DNA from: Arenicola marina
Taxonomy: Eukaryota > Annelida > Polychaeta > Arenicolidae
Length of the DNA: 64,000 nt
NCBI GenBank assembly: GCA_964019135.1
Contig: OZ025265.1
Span: 24,527,143 to 24,591,142, forward strand
Direction: 5' to 3'
The notes beneath the pieces were generated by a model. It saw only the letters and a program-made list of their open reading frames with translations, was not told the origin of the DNA and searched no databases. The first letter of the stretch is position 1. Every line of letters starts with the position of its first letter. Shown in pieces: positions 1 through 11,314 of the stretch. The position numbers and the translations under genes are program-made.

Positions 1-215
1 AACTATGTTGGCCCGCTGGACAAAACTACGTTGGCCCGACGGTGGGCCAATGATGTTTTCCCGACGCTGGCCCAATGATGGTCTACCGCTTTTCCAACGA
101 TGCCACGTGTACCAACATTGGCCCGCTGGACAAAGCTACGCTGGCCCAATGATGTTTGCCGACAGTGGGCCAATGTAGCCGCCGACGTTGGCCCGACGAT
201 GGCCCACTGTCTTTG
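1..215. repeat. Degenerate TTGGCCC/GGGCCAA-rich dispersed repeat
   Basis: Alternating motifs such as ttggcccgacg and ggtgggccaatgatg recur imperfectly up to about position 200, and the block ends in ctatctggga. The reverse complement of that end, tcccagatag, resembles the cccagc ends of the ACGTT-rich repeats at 23079 and 61270. It is probably the 3' part of a non-autonomous DNA transposon cut by the window edge. The family assignment is an inference. Confidence 0.5.
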
Positions 216-1834
216 TGCTATCTGGGAAACATCTCACTGATCAGTGAGAGCGTTTGTAGATACATGTACACAGACATTCATAGAACTCATTTTCTGTCGC
301 TTCAAATAGGTTTATGACAGCTAATATCGTATCATTTCGCGTGCCGCATATTATAGTTATGACGTTTTTTTATATGTCTATCAATGGTATATTCCCAGCG
401 TTTTTTTCACTTGGAATTCTTTAACAGTTCAATATTTGATTACGCAGTCCAAGATAAACTAATTCTATGCGATGTAGACCTATATTAATTGTATTTATTC
501 AAGCGTAATATGAAACACGACAAACCCGCCCAACCGGCGTAGATGTTATCGATAGATCAAGTGCAACGGAGCAGTATCAACATGGTGGGGTTATAAAGGA
601 CATGAGTAACATAATGTTATTTCGGTATAAATGTATACAAATATGAAATATGCATAAAATTGGTCATTTAATTGGTCCAATTAATTAATAAAATTGGTCC
701 TACAAGATCATAACGCAAACATACATACAACCAATAGAGACTGCACGCCACTGAAACAATTTGCTCTTCTGTGACACTATCTCACTATATATCTTCTTTC
801 ATCTAAACAACCTTTTAATTCGCTATTATAAAGCCCCAATGCATGGTTAATTTATTCACCTGAAACATTTCTCTTGGCTAATATCTATTCCCTAATTATC
901 ACTCACTTGTAATCTGGCATCTCGGCATTTTCCAATATAGAACTGAACGGTCAAGTCTTGTCACGTCTTTCTCTGTTCACTCTTCCATACTATTAGACAT
1001 TTCGAAACACCTCTCGTGTCGAGCATTTTAGCCACTCAGCGTTGAGCTGATCACGCAGATATTGTTTTGCATTCTAACAGTTATGAACTTGTGTGACTTG
1101 TATGCATGACGTTATGAATGATGCTCTAATCTTATGTTTGCTAGGCAACAACGATAGGGATAATTGTTAAGTCGGTTGGTAAGGTTGGCTAAATTACTCG
1201 ACGCTGATTAATTGACTATTTCCAAATCGTGAAGTTGATCGAAACTTTAGAACAAGCTTACAATGGTAAACCGGTTGATTTGTTGCAATAAGCTTTACAA
1301 CGTATTGCGTCGTGTGAGCAGCGCATTCCACAACACGATTTTCAAAAAGCCTAGGTTAACTTGACATTGACTAGTGCACCATACTTTAACGACAGCTGTC
1401 CGCTTTTTCGAATGAATATACGTTAAATGCAAATCGAATTTCACAAAATAACCTCCTCATAGTGCGACTAGGGGACCTTGAATTGGTGACGTCACTCCGT
1501 TGACTTCTCACGACATATTTATTCTGTAATGCATTCTGTCAGTGTCAAAATGACGTCACGATTGTACGTGTATAAGTTAACGTCCTCGGAAAACGACATC
1601 ACGGGATCACAATGGGTCCTCTGGCTCTGCCGTTGGATTCCATTGTTATCTGGTAACACGCTGACGTTCCTCGGTATCGTGCGAGTCGTCGAAAAGAACT
1701 TTTTATTTTGATCGCCCGATGTCGTTGCGTGTTTTGCGTCGACAGAGACAATTGGTTTTAGGCAACTGAAACGTCAACTTTCATTCGAGGATGTCGTAAA
1801 CTTGATGTTCATCAATTTGATCGAAGAGGTTCTG
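216..1834. other. No gene seen (AT-rich intergenic)
   Basis: AT-rich unique-looking sequence. I find no long reading frame, family motif, tandem array or clear terminal inverted repeat. A 60-codon frame at 1529-1711 has no recognisable features. Confidence 0.5.
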
Positions 1835-2145
1835 AACCCGCGGAGGGGGGTGGGGGGGGGAGACACTATTATACAAATCTGGTGGGGGGGTTCTGCGGGT
1901 GCCCTGATGCCTGAGAGGGACATTTGTGATGAAAAAAATCCAAAAGAGCGGATATTTTGAAACTTGCGACCGGGGGGTGGGTGTGGCTTTGGAAGAAATG
2001 TACGTTCCTAGAGCGGCTTGTCTCAAAAAAGTATCTCTTCTGAGCGGACTTTGGCGTTAAAACAACCGAGCGGATTTTGGCGGTGAAAAATAGGGGGGGG
2101 GGCTTTACTGCGGACCCCCCCCCCCTGCAATGTATTAAGTACCAC
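1835..2145. repeat. G-run/C-run bounded dispersed repeat, copy 1
   Basis: A stretch punctuated by homopolymeric G runs (1845-1858, 2093-2101) and a C run (2117-2125). The part 2020-2145 (ggcggtgaaaaata, then ggctttactgcgga, then a C run, then tgcaatgtattaagtacc) is clearly related to 25862-25985 (ggcggctttacggtgga, then a C run, then gcaacgtagtaccc). It is a diverged two-copy dispersed element of unknown class. Reading frames across it are homopolymer artefacts. Confidence 0.4.
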
Positions 2146-4475
2146 CCCCCATCCCCCGCCCCCTCCCCGGGGTGCGCAAATGGCTCAATCATACGTTCTC
2201 GACGAACGAAGCGCCTGACTGGGCACGCCGCTTCGTTGCGCTCACACGTCGTAACTAGTACACCGTGTGTGTTGAGCCAAGAAATCGCAGCATCTGGCCT
2301 TTCCAACCAGTACACATGGAGAAGAAAAAACACCAAAAACGGTGCGCCTTGAGTGAGAAATAATGTAGGCGGAATCCACGCCGTCTGACCAACAGTGATA
2401 AGACTGCAACGCGGGGCGCCGGGGTGGGAGGGCGGGTGGGGATGGGGGATGGGGGATGGGGGATGGACGTGGTGGGGTGCAGTTTGGGGGATGCAGTTTG
2501 GGGGAGAGGAGGGGTGCTGGAATGGGCGGGTTCATTCATGCGCGGGATGTTGGTTCACAGGAGGCGTGCGGGTGGCGGGGTGGGTGGTATCATGTAGCAT
2601 ATACCACAGCGTGTTATAAAGATGGTGGTAGTGGTGGTGGCGGTGGTGGTGCGGTTTACATGTTGAATTACTTCGGACGAAAGCGGGGTGGTCGAGACTG
2701 ATGTGGTGGTGGTGCAGACTTGTGGCAGGGTGGAGGGAGGTGAAGCGGGGGAGAAGTAGTTTCGGTTGGCGACGTCAGACCGACTGCATGCCCGAGGAAG
2801 GGAAGGGGGGGGGGGAGGTGGCTGGGAGGGTGGGGGGGTGAGTGAAGGGGTCTAAAGGTCCGTCGCGCGAACCCTACGAGATTGACGATACGAGTGCGTC
2901 ACTGCCCCACCACGCCTACCCACTCCCCTACCCCCTCTCATACAACCATCTCTGCCTTCGCCTTGGGCGCCAGTCACCAGGTCACAGTGAAGGAGAGCCC
3001 TCTCCCTACCCACACGTGTGAAAGGCCAGCTCCGCTACCCACCCAGACTCTGATAAATCTTATGCGTGTGTGTGCCAGCGGTGTGTGTGTGTGAGGGTGA
3101 ATCGGTCTACAGATTGGAAGTACCGCTCACGCAGATCTCTCTCCATCGTCGGGTCAGGCGTGCATTTCGTAAACAGCCCAGACCGCTACAATATATTAAC
3201 AGGGATGGAAGCGACAGACATCACAGGAAACAGGACCATGGCAGTGTAGACGGTATATCTATATAAATATATCATTATATTGCTGTCTCGTGTGTGTGTG
3301 TGTGGATATGTGTGTAACACTAACGGCCTTGAGTCCTTTCAACTCCGCGCCAGACAGGTGAGTGAGTAGATCTGTATGGTGGGCGTGGTTAAAGCTCAGC
3401 TCACTGTACATTGCAGTCTAGTATATCACCATTGAGCGCTCACCTGTCTCAGCAAGTGTCATATTTTTTCAGGACTCAGTTTCTCTCTGCTGTACGTGTG
3501 ATAACAAAGGGGGTGGGGGGGGGGGGGGAGTCGATCTGTCCTTCCATGTCTGGAACGCGATGAGCAAATCGATGACGGTAATAAAACAATAGGCTTGAGT
3601 AGAGGTTTAGATAAGACCTCGGATAGGTGGGGAGTGCGGGATTTCTGTACTTGCTGTAAGCGGGTGGCATTCGGCATTCACAGGCTCAACGTGGCATGGT
3701 TAAGGGCTATATATAGTAATGTGGCTGTTGGCAGGTGAGGCATGACCGACTGGACTGAGTTTTCACACGCTGAGACGACACACGGACATTGCACTTGTGT
3801 AGAGTACACCGCACATCACAGACAAGTGTCTTGCGGGTACGTTTCTCACCCACCCAATATATGTTGGACTGGTCGAGCGAACCATTGTTTCAACATAGCT
3901 CACGTATTACTCGATCATGCCTATCATTTACAACGATAATCCAGTTCGGGGGCATGATATCTGTTACGTCGTTCAAGACAGAAGCCTTATGATAAGGGGT
4001 GTGATCATTTCGCCAAGGGAGGGGTTGGGGTGATGATTTTGTCTAGGGGGTGGGAGCGCGCGCACAGCCTATATGGTAGGTCAGAAAAGACTCGTTTATA
4101 AATGTTTGAGTACATGGCCGGTGATGTGTACGCTGGTATGTGATATGCCCTCTCGAGAGGCAATATACGGACACCGATAAGTGGGACATACTTGCCCTGG
4201 CGAACCCAGGAAGGTTTGCGAGGATATCCCCCAGCCACCCCCCCCCCCTTCCTCTCCCCTCTCCCCCTCCATTTCCTTTAAGCGTGGAAGGCCGATTTTG
4301 ATTTTTTAAAAATGAACATAAATATGTTTGTGTGTCAGACCACTTTTCTTCACAAGAAGGTTGAAGTAAGCGAAAATCTATGAAATGGTGGTTGGATGAA
4401 ACTTGCCCCTGTTGTAGGTTCCATGATTCGAACCCATCAGTACCTTTTGATCGATATGCAGCTCAGTCTGCTTGC
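2146..4475. other. No gene seen; GC-skewed simple sequence
   Basis: The stretch holds purine-rich, G-run-rich simple sequence (2405-2850), short TG runs near 3063-3100 and 3288-3303, and unique sequence. Frames of 60-97 codons occur on both strands but have no family motifs, splice context or Kozak support. About 40 bp at 3878-3915 (gaaccattgtttcaacatag) recur at 49443-49480, so part of it is dispersed repeat. Confidence 0.5.
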
Positions 4476-4742
4476 CGGGGCCGGCGCGATAGCCCAGTGG
4501 GTTAGAGCGCTCGCATTGAGTGTTCTGGCCGCCTGAGAGCCTAGCTAACGGCACGTGGATCGGTGGTTCGAGCCCCGCTGTGACCATGTATGTGTGGTCG
4601 CAGGACAAAGATCCCATGTCTTTCTTCGTAAAGAGTAGGGGGTTACCTCCGGGGACATAGCTCCACTCTCCCTTTCGTCTCCCATTGGCGCGATATGACC
4701 AAAAGTGGTTAAAAGCGTCCTGAATAACCAACCAAGCAAGCA
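4476..4742 (+). mobile_element. tRNA-derived SINE, full-length-like copy
   Basis: The head carries a pol III box A (tagcccagtgg, 4490-4500) and box B (ggttcgagccc, 4565-4575), spaced as in a tRNA gene with a variable-arm-like insert. It is followed by a body (aaagatcccatgtctttctt, gagtagggggttacc, cgatatgacc) and ends in an aaccaaccaagcaagcaacc tail. The same body recurs at 41948 and 49752, and diverged at 14358, 48504 and 52445. The long non-tRNA body and tail identify a SINE rather than a tRNA gene. Confidence 0.85.
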
Positions 4743-5523
4743 ACCGGTCTGCTTGCCAGCTGATCAAGGTAGGCTCTACATGTTGGGTGGACCCCTTTTT
4801 TTATTGTAGAATCCCTATACCACACCCAGGTCGTGTAGACTTCCTCCCGACCCTATTCAAAGTCCTGGATCCATCCTTGTGTTAGAATATATGCGGGGAG
4901 GGGGAAGTGGGGGGTGGGGGGCATGCAGTGGTACGGGGTACGGGGAGGCAGAAGGCTAGAGGGTGAGGGGGCGGGGAACGTAGGGGTGTAGTGGGAGCTT
5001 TCATGAGAAGGGCGTTCCCTATAAATACAGGCGCTGCACACTATGACTTGACTAGGGTGTTATGAGTACTCCGCTTAATCATACACCGTCCTCACGCGCT
5101 GGGAGTGAAAGAAGAGGGTGGGCGGGGGTGGTGGTGGTGTACACAAACTATGTCTGGGTTCGAGCATAACGGCAACCACTTCTTTGTTAAAGCCTGCCCC
5201 TTCACCCCCCCACCCCTTCTTCTGGCCCGCGTTTGGTAGCTTTTGGAGCCACCCCCCCCCCCACCCACCCGCACTCCAACCCCCCATACCAACTAAGTTA
5301 ATTCCTAGCGTCTGCTGACCCTCCCACCCCCGTCGGTCTCCATACCCCCACCCCGGCCTCCACCCCCACCCCCCGACCCCTGCCTCCATCCCCCCGACCC
5401 CGGCCTCCCTTTTCCCAAGGCCCAATAAGAAAAGCGGATGCGTAATGCTCATCCAAGCCAGTACTATTTGACTTCGAGTATCCATAGCGACTGACTTAAA
5501 GGGCCCCTGAGGGGAGGTAGCCA
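4743..5523. other. No gene seen; polypurine/polypyrimidine tracts
   Basis: Contains a fragment resembling a hAT-like MITE end (aaagtcctggatcc near 4860), G-rich sequence 4890-4980 and C-rich sequence 5190-5410. Overlapping frames on both strands are low-complexity Gly/Pro/Trp translations and are not supported as genes. Confidence 0.5.
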
Positions 5524-5730
5524 TGTCGCGTGTCGATATTAGGAAAAAGGTCCTTGTCGCGTGTCGATTTTAAGAAAAGGTCCATGTCGCGTGTCGATTT
5601 TAAGAAAAGTTCCATGTCGCGTGTCGCTAAGTCTTATGTCGCATGTCGATTCTAAGAAAACCCCAATGTCGCGTTGTCGATTTAAAAAATCGCCGTGTCG
5701 CCGTGTCGAAAAAGCCCCCATGGGGCCCTA
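5524..5730. repeat. 30-bp minisatellite, about 6 degenerate copies
   Basis: The core ccatgtcgcgtgtcgatttt followed by aagaaaag recurs roughly every 30 bp and becomes degenerate rightwards, ending in a short palindrome (gcccccatggggccc, around 5715-5729) at the junction with the next array. As 30 is a multiple of three, both strands stay open for 60 codons; this is not evidence of coding. Confidence 0.8.
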
Positions 5731-7587
5731 CTTAAGCTCATAGCGACTGACTTAAGCTCATAACGACTGACTTAAACTCATATCGAGTGACATAAGCTCA
5801 TAGCGACAGACTTAATTAAGGTCATAGCGACTGACTTAATTAAGCTCATAGCGACTGACTGAATTAAGCTCATAGCGACTGACTTAAGCTCATAACGACT
5901 GACTTAAACTCATATCGAGTGACATAAGCTCATAGCGACAGACTTAATTAAGGTCATAGCGACTGACTTAATTGAGCTCATAGCGACTGACTGAATTAAG
6001 CTCATAGCGACTGACTTAAGCTCATAACGACTGACTTAAACTCATAGCGACTGACTTACGCTCATAGCGACTGACTTACGCTCATAGCGACTGACTTAAG
6101 CTCATAGCAACTGACTTAAGCTCATAGCGACTGACTTAAGCTCATAGCGACTGACTTAAGCTCATAGCAACTGACTTAAGCTCATAGCGACTGACTTACG
6201 CTCATAGCGACTGACTTAAGCTCATAACGACTGACTTAAGCTCATAGCGACGGACTTAAGCTCATAGCGACTGACTTAAGCTCATAGCGACGGACTTAAG
6301 CTCATAGCGACTGACTTACGCTCATAGCGACTGACTTACGCTCATAGCGACTGACTTAAGCTCATAGCAACTGACTTAAGCTCATAGCGACTGACTTACG
6401 CTCATAGCGACTGACTTAAGCTCATAGCAACTGACTTAAGCTCATAGCGACTGACTTACGCTCATAGCGACTGACTTACGCTCATAGCGACTGACTTAAG
6501 CTCATAGCAACTGACTTAAGCTCATAGCAACTGACTTAAGCTCATAGCGACTGACTTACGCTCATAGCGACTGACTTACGCTCATAGCGACTGACTTACG
6601 CTCATAGCGACGGACTTAAGCTCATAACGACTGACTTAAGCTCATAGCGACCAACTTAAGGGCATAGCGACTGATTTAAGCTCATAACGACTGGCTTAAG
6701 CTCATATCGAGTGACTTAAGCTCATAACGACTGACTTAAACTCATATCGAGTGACTTAAGTTCATAGCGACTGACTTAATTAAGCTCATAGCGACTGACT
6801 TAATTGAGCTCATAGCGACTGACTGAATTAAGCTCATAGCGACTGACTTACGCTCATAGCGACTGACTTACGCTCATAGCGACGGACTTAAGCTCATAAC
6901 GACTGACTTAAGCTCATAGCGACTGACTTACGCTCATAGCGACTGAATTAAGCTCATAGCGACTGAATTAAGCTCATAGCGACTGACTTACGCTCATAGC
7001 GACTGACTTACGCTCATAGCGACTGACTTACGCTCATAGCGACGGACTTAAGCTCATAACGACTGACTTAAGCTCATAGCGACCAACTTAAGGGCATAGC
7101 GACTGATTTAAGCTCATAACGACTGGCTTAAGCTCATATCGAGTGACTTAAGCTCATAACGACTGACTTAAACTCATATCGAGTGACTTAAGTTCATAGC
7201 GACTGACTTAATTAAGCTCATAGCGACTGACTTAATTAAGCTCATAGCGACTAACTGAATTAAGCTCATAGCGACTGACTTAATTAAGTTCATAGCGACT
7301 GACTGAATTAAGCTCATAGCGACTGACTTACGCTCATAGCGACTGACTTAAGCTCATAGCGGCTGATTTAAGCTCATATCGAGTGACCTAAGCTCATAAC
7401 AACTGATTAAGCTCATAACGACTGACTTAAGCTCATATCGACTGACTTAAGCTCATTGCTCATAACGACTGACTTAAGCTCATATCGACTGACTTAAGCT
7501 CATAGCGATCGACTAAAGTACATAGCGACTGACTTAAACTCATATCGACTGAGTATAGATAACTACTAAGTTATCATAACGACTGAG
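5731..7587. repeat. 20-bp satellite, about 90 copies
   Basis: Consensus agctcatagcgactgactta repeats with little length variation. Variants (taattaag inserts, tatcgagtga, ataacgactga) are shared between blocks: the block starting at 6601 recurs at 7033 (offset 432 bp), and 5760-5890 recurs about 120 bp on. The array thus grew by segmental duplication as well as by single units. The period is not a multiple of three and stops are frequent. Confidence 0.95.
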
Positions 7588-10412
7588 CTGTCCTCTGAAA
7601 CAGCTTGCCGCAAGTACACTCGACATGTACGTGACACCGGGTGTACCGATAGGGCTATGCCGTAAGCCGATGAAATGCGCACTTCGATCCTGAAGCCCGA
7701 CGCATTCAAAGGAATACAATGTTGGTGTTTTAGGGTAATTTGCTGCACATGTCCTCGAGAGTAACCCCATATTCTTTAGCAACGAAAGACCTATGGTTTC
7801 AATCCTGCACAAACAGACATTTCCGCGAACTCACCCCGGTGAGTGGAGTTTCATATTCGGGATAAGAAAAATGTGCCTTCATGTTAGAAAATAGACTTTG
7901 TCGGATTACCAACACACTCACAACGAACTGGTGGAGCTATGACAGATTTATACGTTTTATAAGGTATCTTTCCGTTTTAGCTTCACCATCTGGTAGCGGA
8001 TGTGATCATATTTCCAACGTCATATTTACTGACATATAGCATACTAAATAGGGGAATATTCATCCAACCCCGTTTGGTTGTCCCATGGAAGTATATTGAC
8101 CCCCTCTTCCGTCTCATTTCATTTCACGGAGATTTTCCCTCGGCTCTAATTCTGAATTTCTCATTTGCTGAGTGGTCCCAAGTTGGCCATCAACGTCGCT
8201 CACCTGGTAATGCATCATTGTTGTTGCGTAACCTTGGCGACGGCGGGGTAAATCTTGGTCGATCTGGTTTGTTGCCAGCGCATCCCGAAAGTGATTGGCA
8301 GGGATCGGGCCAACAGCGGGTCGTCTCTCTATTGTCCCATATGCTTCAGCCACGTCGGTAGCAGCCAATGAAAGGCAATCTATATCGACCCTATCATTGT
8401 CCCAAGGGTTCCTTGCCCCGTGCAAAAAGCTGGTATAAAACACCAATCCATTCATTAGTCCATCTATTTTGAACGGCGGAATTGATAGCGGACTTGGGTA
8501 TAGATAAATAGCATCCTTGGTGCTGGTTGGGGTGGTGGGTGGGTGGGTGGTGCATCGTGCATCGGGGGGCCGGATGACAAGAGGGGGCGGGGGAGAGGGT
8601 CAGAGGCGGGGCGCAATTGGCTATATATACTCATAGCAACCAACAGTCCATCCAGCCACCCTACCGATTGTGTCGGTAACACATCATATCCCACTTGCCA
8701 TTAGTGACATTACGACGGGCTTCTCTCTCATCTCTAATTTTATTGCATGATTGCCTGCTCCCTCCCCCCCCCCCCCCCCCCCACCCCTCCCTGTTTACTC
8801 GAGAGTAGTAAGTGTTTTCATACTTCAGATGGCGGAATAGCGTGGTAGGGGTATGGCCAGCCTCGCCGACTTACTAGGCGATCTAGATTATGTTGTTGAT
8901 GAATTGTGCTTCCAATTAGTAAAGTGAACAGTTTGGCAAGCTACTGTCTAGTGCAGACAGCCGCAGCGCCCTGCTTTATCGTCGTTTATAAATACATGTA
9001 TATTGAGTAACTACGTTCTTGCGGACGTCGTTGGGTCATTAAAATCGATATTAGCTGGTAACAGTTGCTTGTTATGCGATGGGGATAATATGATGTAATG
9101 GGTATGATATACCCGGAAGACGCAGTGGTATGGATTGCAAACCATGGCGTCCCCTTTAACAAGCTCCCGAACGGTGGCGCTACGCAAGCTAGCTTTTACC
9201 GCTGCTGTAGGCCGGGGGCAAATTTCAAGATTCCTGAAAAACGATCAAATCAGCTGTAATTTCTTGCAACATTATAGTTTTCAAGAATAAAACTTAAAAA
9301 TAACGAGCTTTGTGTATTTAATACAGCAAAAAACATCTTGTACCCTTTCGGAAAACTCTTTCTTTTCATCACCTGATTTCATGTGTTATTAGGCTTAGGC
9401 TGGGTCCCAGCACTAATTTGTAGAAATGCGCGACGCATTTTTCCTATCAATTTGCGCAGCGCTGCCCTGGTGAGCGAGAGTGAAAATGCATTGAGGACGT
9501 AGGCGACAACAGATATATAATGGAGCCCTAGCGGAGTGAGTCGAAGGCAGAGACTGCTTCTTTAGCTGCACAAAACTCCACCGCATGGTGGCGTACTAAC
9601 CCCACTGCCGTTCAGTTCCAACAGAACTTTGACGGTTTAGAGCTTGATCGATTTGCCTCGTCCAAACTCCACCTCTTCCAGAAGAGCACCTGCCTTCCGA
9701 TCATTCGCTTCTTCTCGTCCTTGAAGACCCTTCTGCTGTCCCGCCCAGTGGCGGATTTCACGAATATTTTAGTTCAGACGACTACAGGGCTTAGTCGACT
9801 AAAGTTTCCATACAAATGATGGGTCCACTAAGCTCCGTATTCATCTAAACTATGTACGTGAAATAGGCCACAGGTAGGTGGAAGAGAGAAGAGGTAGAGG
9901 CTATTCCAAGATGGGGGAAGCTAACTATGCAATATTCGCTCAGTGTCATCAAATAGGTTTAAGGGGGAAATACACGAATGAAACAACGAATAAACTTATG
10001 TGAAACCTAAGTAAGGCCGTGTCTTGTTATTTGAAACGCATGTGCGTGGTATATGAGGGCCCACATATGTAGTTAACCATGTATCTGTCTGTTAATGTTC
10101 GGCGATAATATATGGAAGTGGGCGATAAATTGTTATCAATTAGTGAGTTTCCGTTCGCCATATTGAAACTACTCTTCCAACTCGTCAGACAGGATCGATT
10201 CATCTTCTTGGATGAGCTCTTCTCTTCCTGGAAGAGTTGAATCGATTAGACTCTATATAAGTGTGGGCGATAAGTTGCAAAGTAGAGGTGAGTTTCCTTT
10301 GGCATTATTGAAACTAATCTTCCAACTCGTCTGACGCTTCATTCATCGCTCATAGTCGCTTTTTTGGGGGGATGAGCTCTTCCCTTCCTATTAGATTATG
10401 AAATTGACAATC
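7588..10412. other. No supported gene
   Basis: Frames of 119 codons (8002-8361, plus) and 113 codons (8114-8455, minus) overlap antisense and match no family I know. A frame without ATG at about 9551-9820 (plus) is open for some 90 codons and includes LHLFQKSTCLPIIRFF; I cannot name it and it may be repeat-derived, since the flanking gcgcgacgcatttttccta looks like a dispersed-element motif. A C run lies at 8766-8782. No gene is called. Confidence 0.4.
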
Positions 10413-10793
10413 ATTCTACAGTCATGTGTCGTATGACTGACGGGATTCTAGTCACGTGTTGTATGACAGACGGGATTCTACAGTCACGTGTTGTATGACA
10501 GACGGGATTCTACAGTCACGTGTTGTATGACAGACGGGATTCTACAGTCACGTGTTGTATGACAGACGGGATTCTAGTCACGTGTTGTATGACTGACGGG
10601 ATTCTACAGTCACGTGTTGTATAACTGACGGGATTCTACAGTCACGTGTTGTATGACTGACGGGATTCTACAGTCACGTGTTGTATGACTGACGGGATTC
10701 TACAGTCACGTGTTGTATGACTGCCGGGATTCTACAGTCACGTGTTTTATGACAGACGGGATCCTACAGTCACGTGTTTTATGACAGACGGGA
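10413..10793. repeat. 32-bp minisatellite carrying a CACGTG E-box in 11 of 12 copies
   Basis: Twelve units with core cagtcacgtgttgtatgac, mostly 32 bp long; two are shortened. The first unit has catgtg in place of cacgtg. The array ends about 110 bp before a TATA-like box and 520 bp before the GT31 start codon, so it sits in the likely proximal promoter. CACGTG is the classic binding site of bHLH-zip factors (Myc/Max, USF, MITF/TFE). Whether it is used is not shown. Confidence 0.9.
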
Positions 10794-10904
10794 TAGGGTT
10801 GATGACCTGCCGTGCTGTGGTATTCATGTATACGTTGTTGAACTTGACAAGGTCCAGCAGCTGACTAGGTCCTATGATATGTGCATATACAACAGGCTCA
10901 ACGG

Positions 10905-10912
10905 TATATAAT
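10905..10912 (+). promoter_or_regulatory. TATA-like box upstream of GT31 gene
   Basis: tatataat in a non-AT-rich context, downstream of the E-box array. Transcription starting about 30 bp on would give a 5' leader of roughly 380 nt before the ATG at 11315. The alternative is that this lies in an intron (see the splice acceptor at 10984). Confidence 0.35.
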
Positions 10913-10959
10913 CGGATTAATTTATCTGTGTGTACAGCTTTTTTCTTCTCTACCCTCAT

Positions 10960-10984
10960 TTTCTTTTTTGTTTCTTTTTTTCAG
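10960..10984 (+). promoter_or_regulatory. Possible 3' splice site of a 5'-UTR intron
   Basis: A long pyrimidine run (ttttttgtttctttttttcag) ends in CAG at 10982-10984. If used, a non-coding or leader exon begins at 10985 and carries the GT31 coding region. No matching donor exon was identified upstream, so this competes with the local TATA model. Confidence 0.4.
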
Positions 10985-11314
10985 ATGCCGATGTCAGAAA
11001 AACGACTAGTGACCTTCCTCGTTGACGGGTTGCCCCGGGCAACGACAACGCAACGTCCAATCGCGGATCTGTGCGGCCGCTAGTTGGGCTTTAGATTGGC
11101 TTCCTAAACGCACGTCTGTCGGCGCTCGCTGTTGTCCTTATTGTGGGGATGGCTTTGCACGCACGGCGATGTGGACTGGACTTCCAGCTACTTACCCGCT
11201 TATGCGGATAACACACTACCACAAATTACTCACCGCGTCTGATGTCCGCGTGGGAAGATCGATTTGAAATCGATACTTTTTTTCTCAATTGACGACGACC
11301 TCCTCAGCTGATCA

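Noticed and set aside
4476-4575. True tRNA gene
   Set aside because: Box A and B present, but the sequence continues into a shared SINE body and tail and occurs in several copies.
5731-7587. CRISPR-like array
   Set aside because: Units abut head to tail with no unique spacers; ordinary satellite, as are all other arrays here.
9551-9820. Possible exon (LHLFQKSTCLPIIRFF frame)
   Set aside because: No ATG, no splice pair, no family match; neighbouring motifs look like a dispersed repeat.
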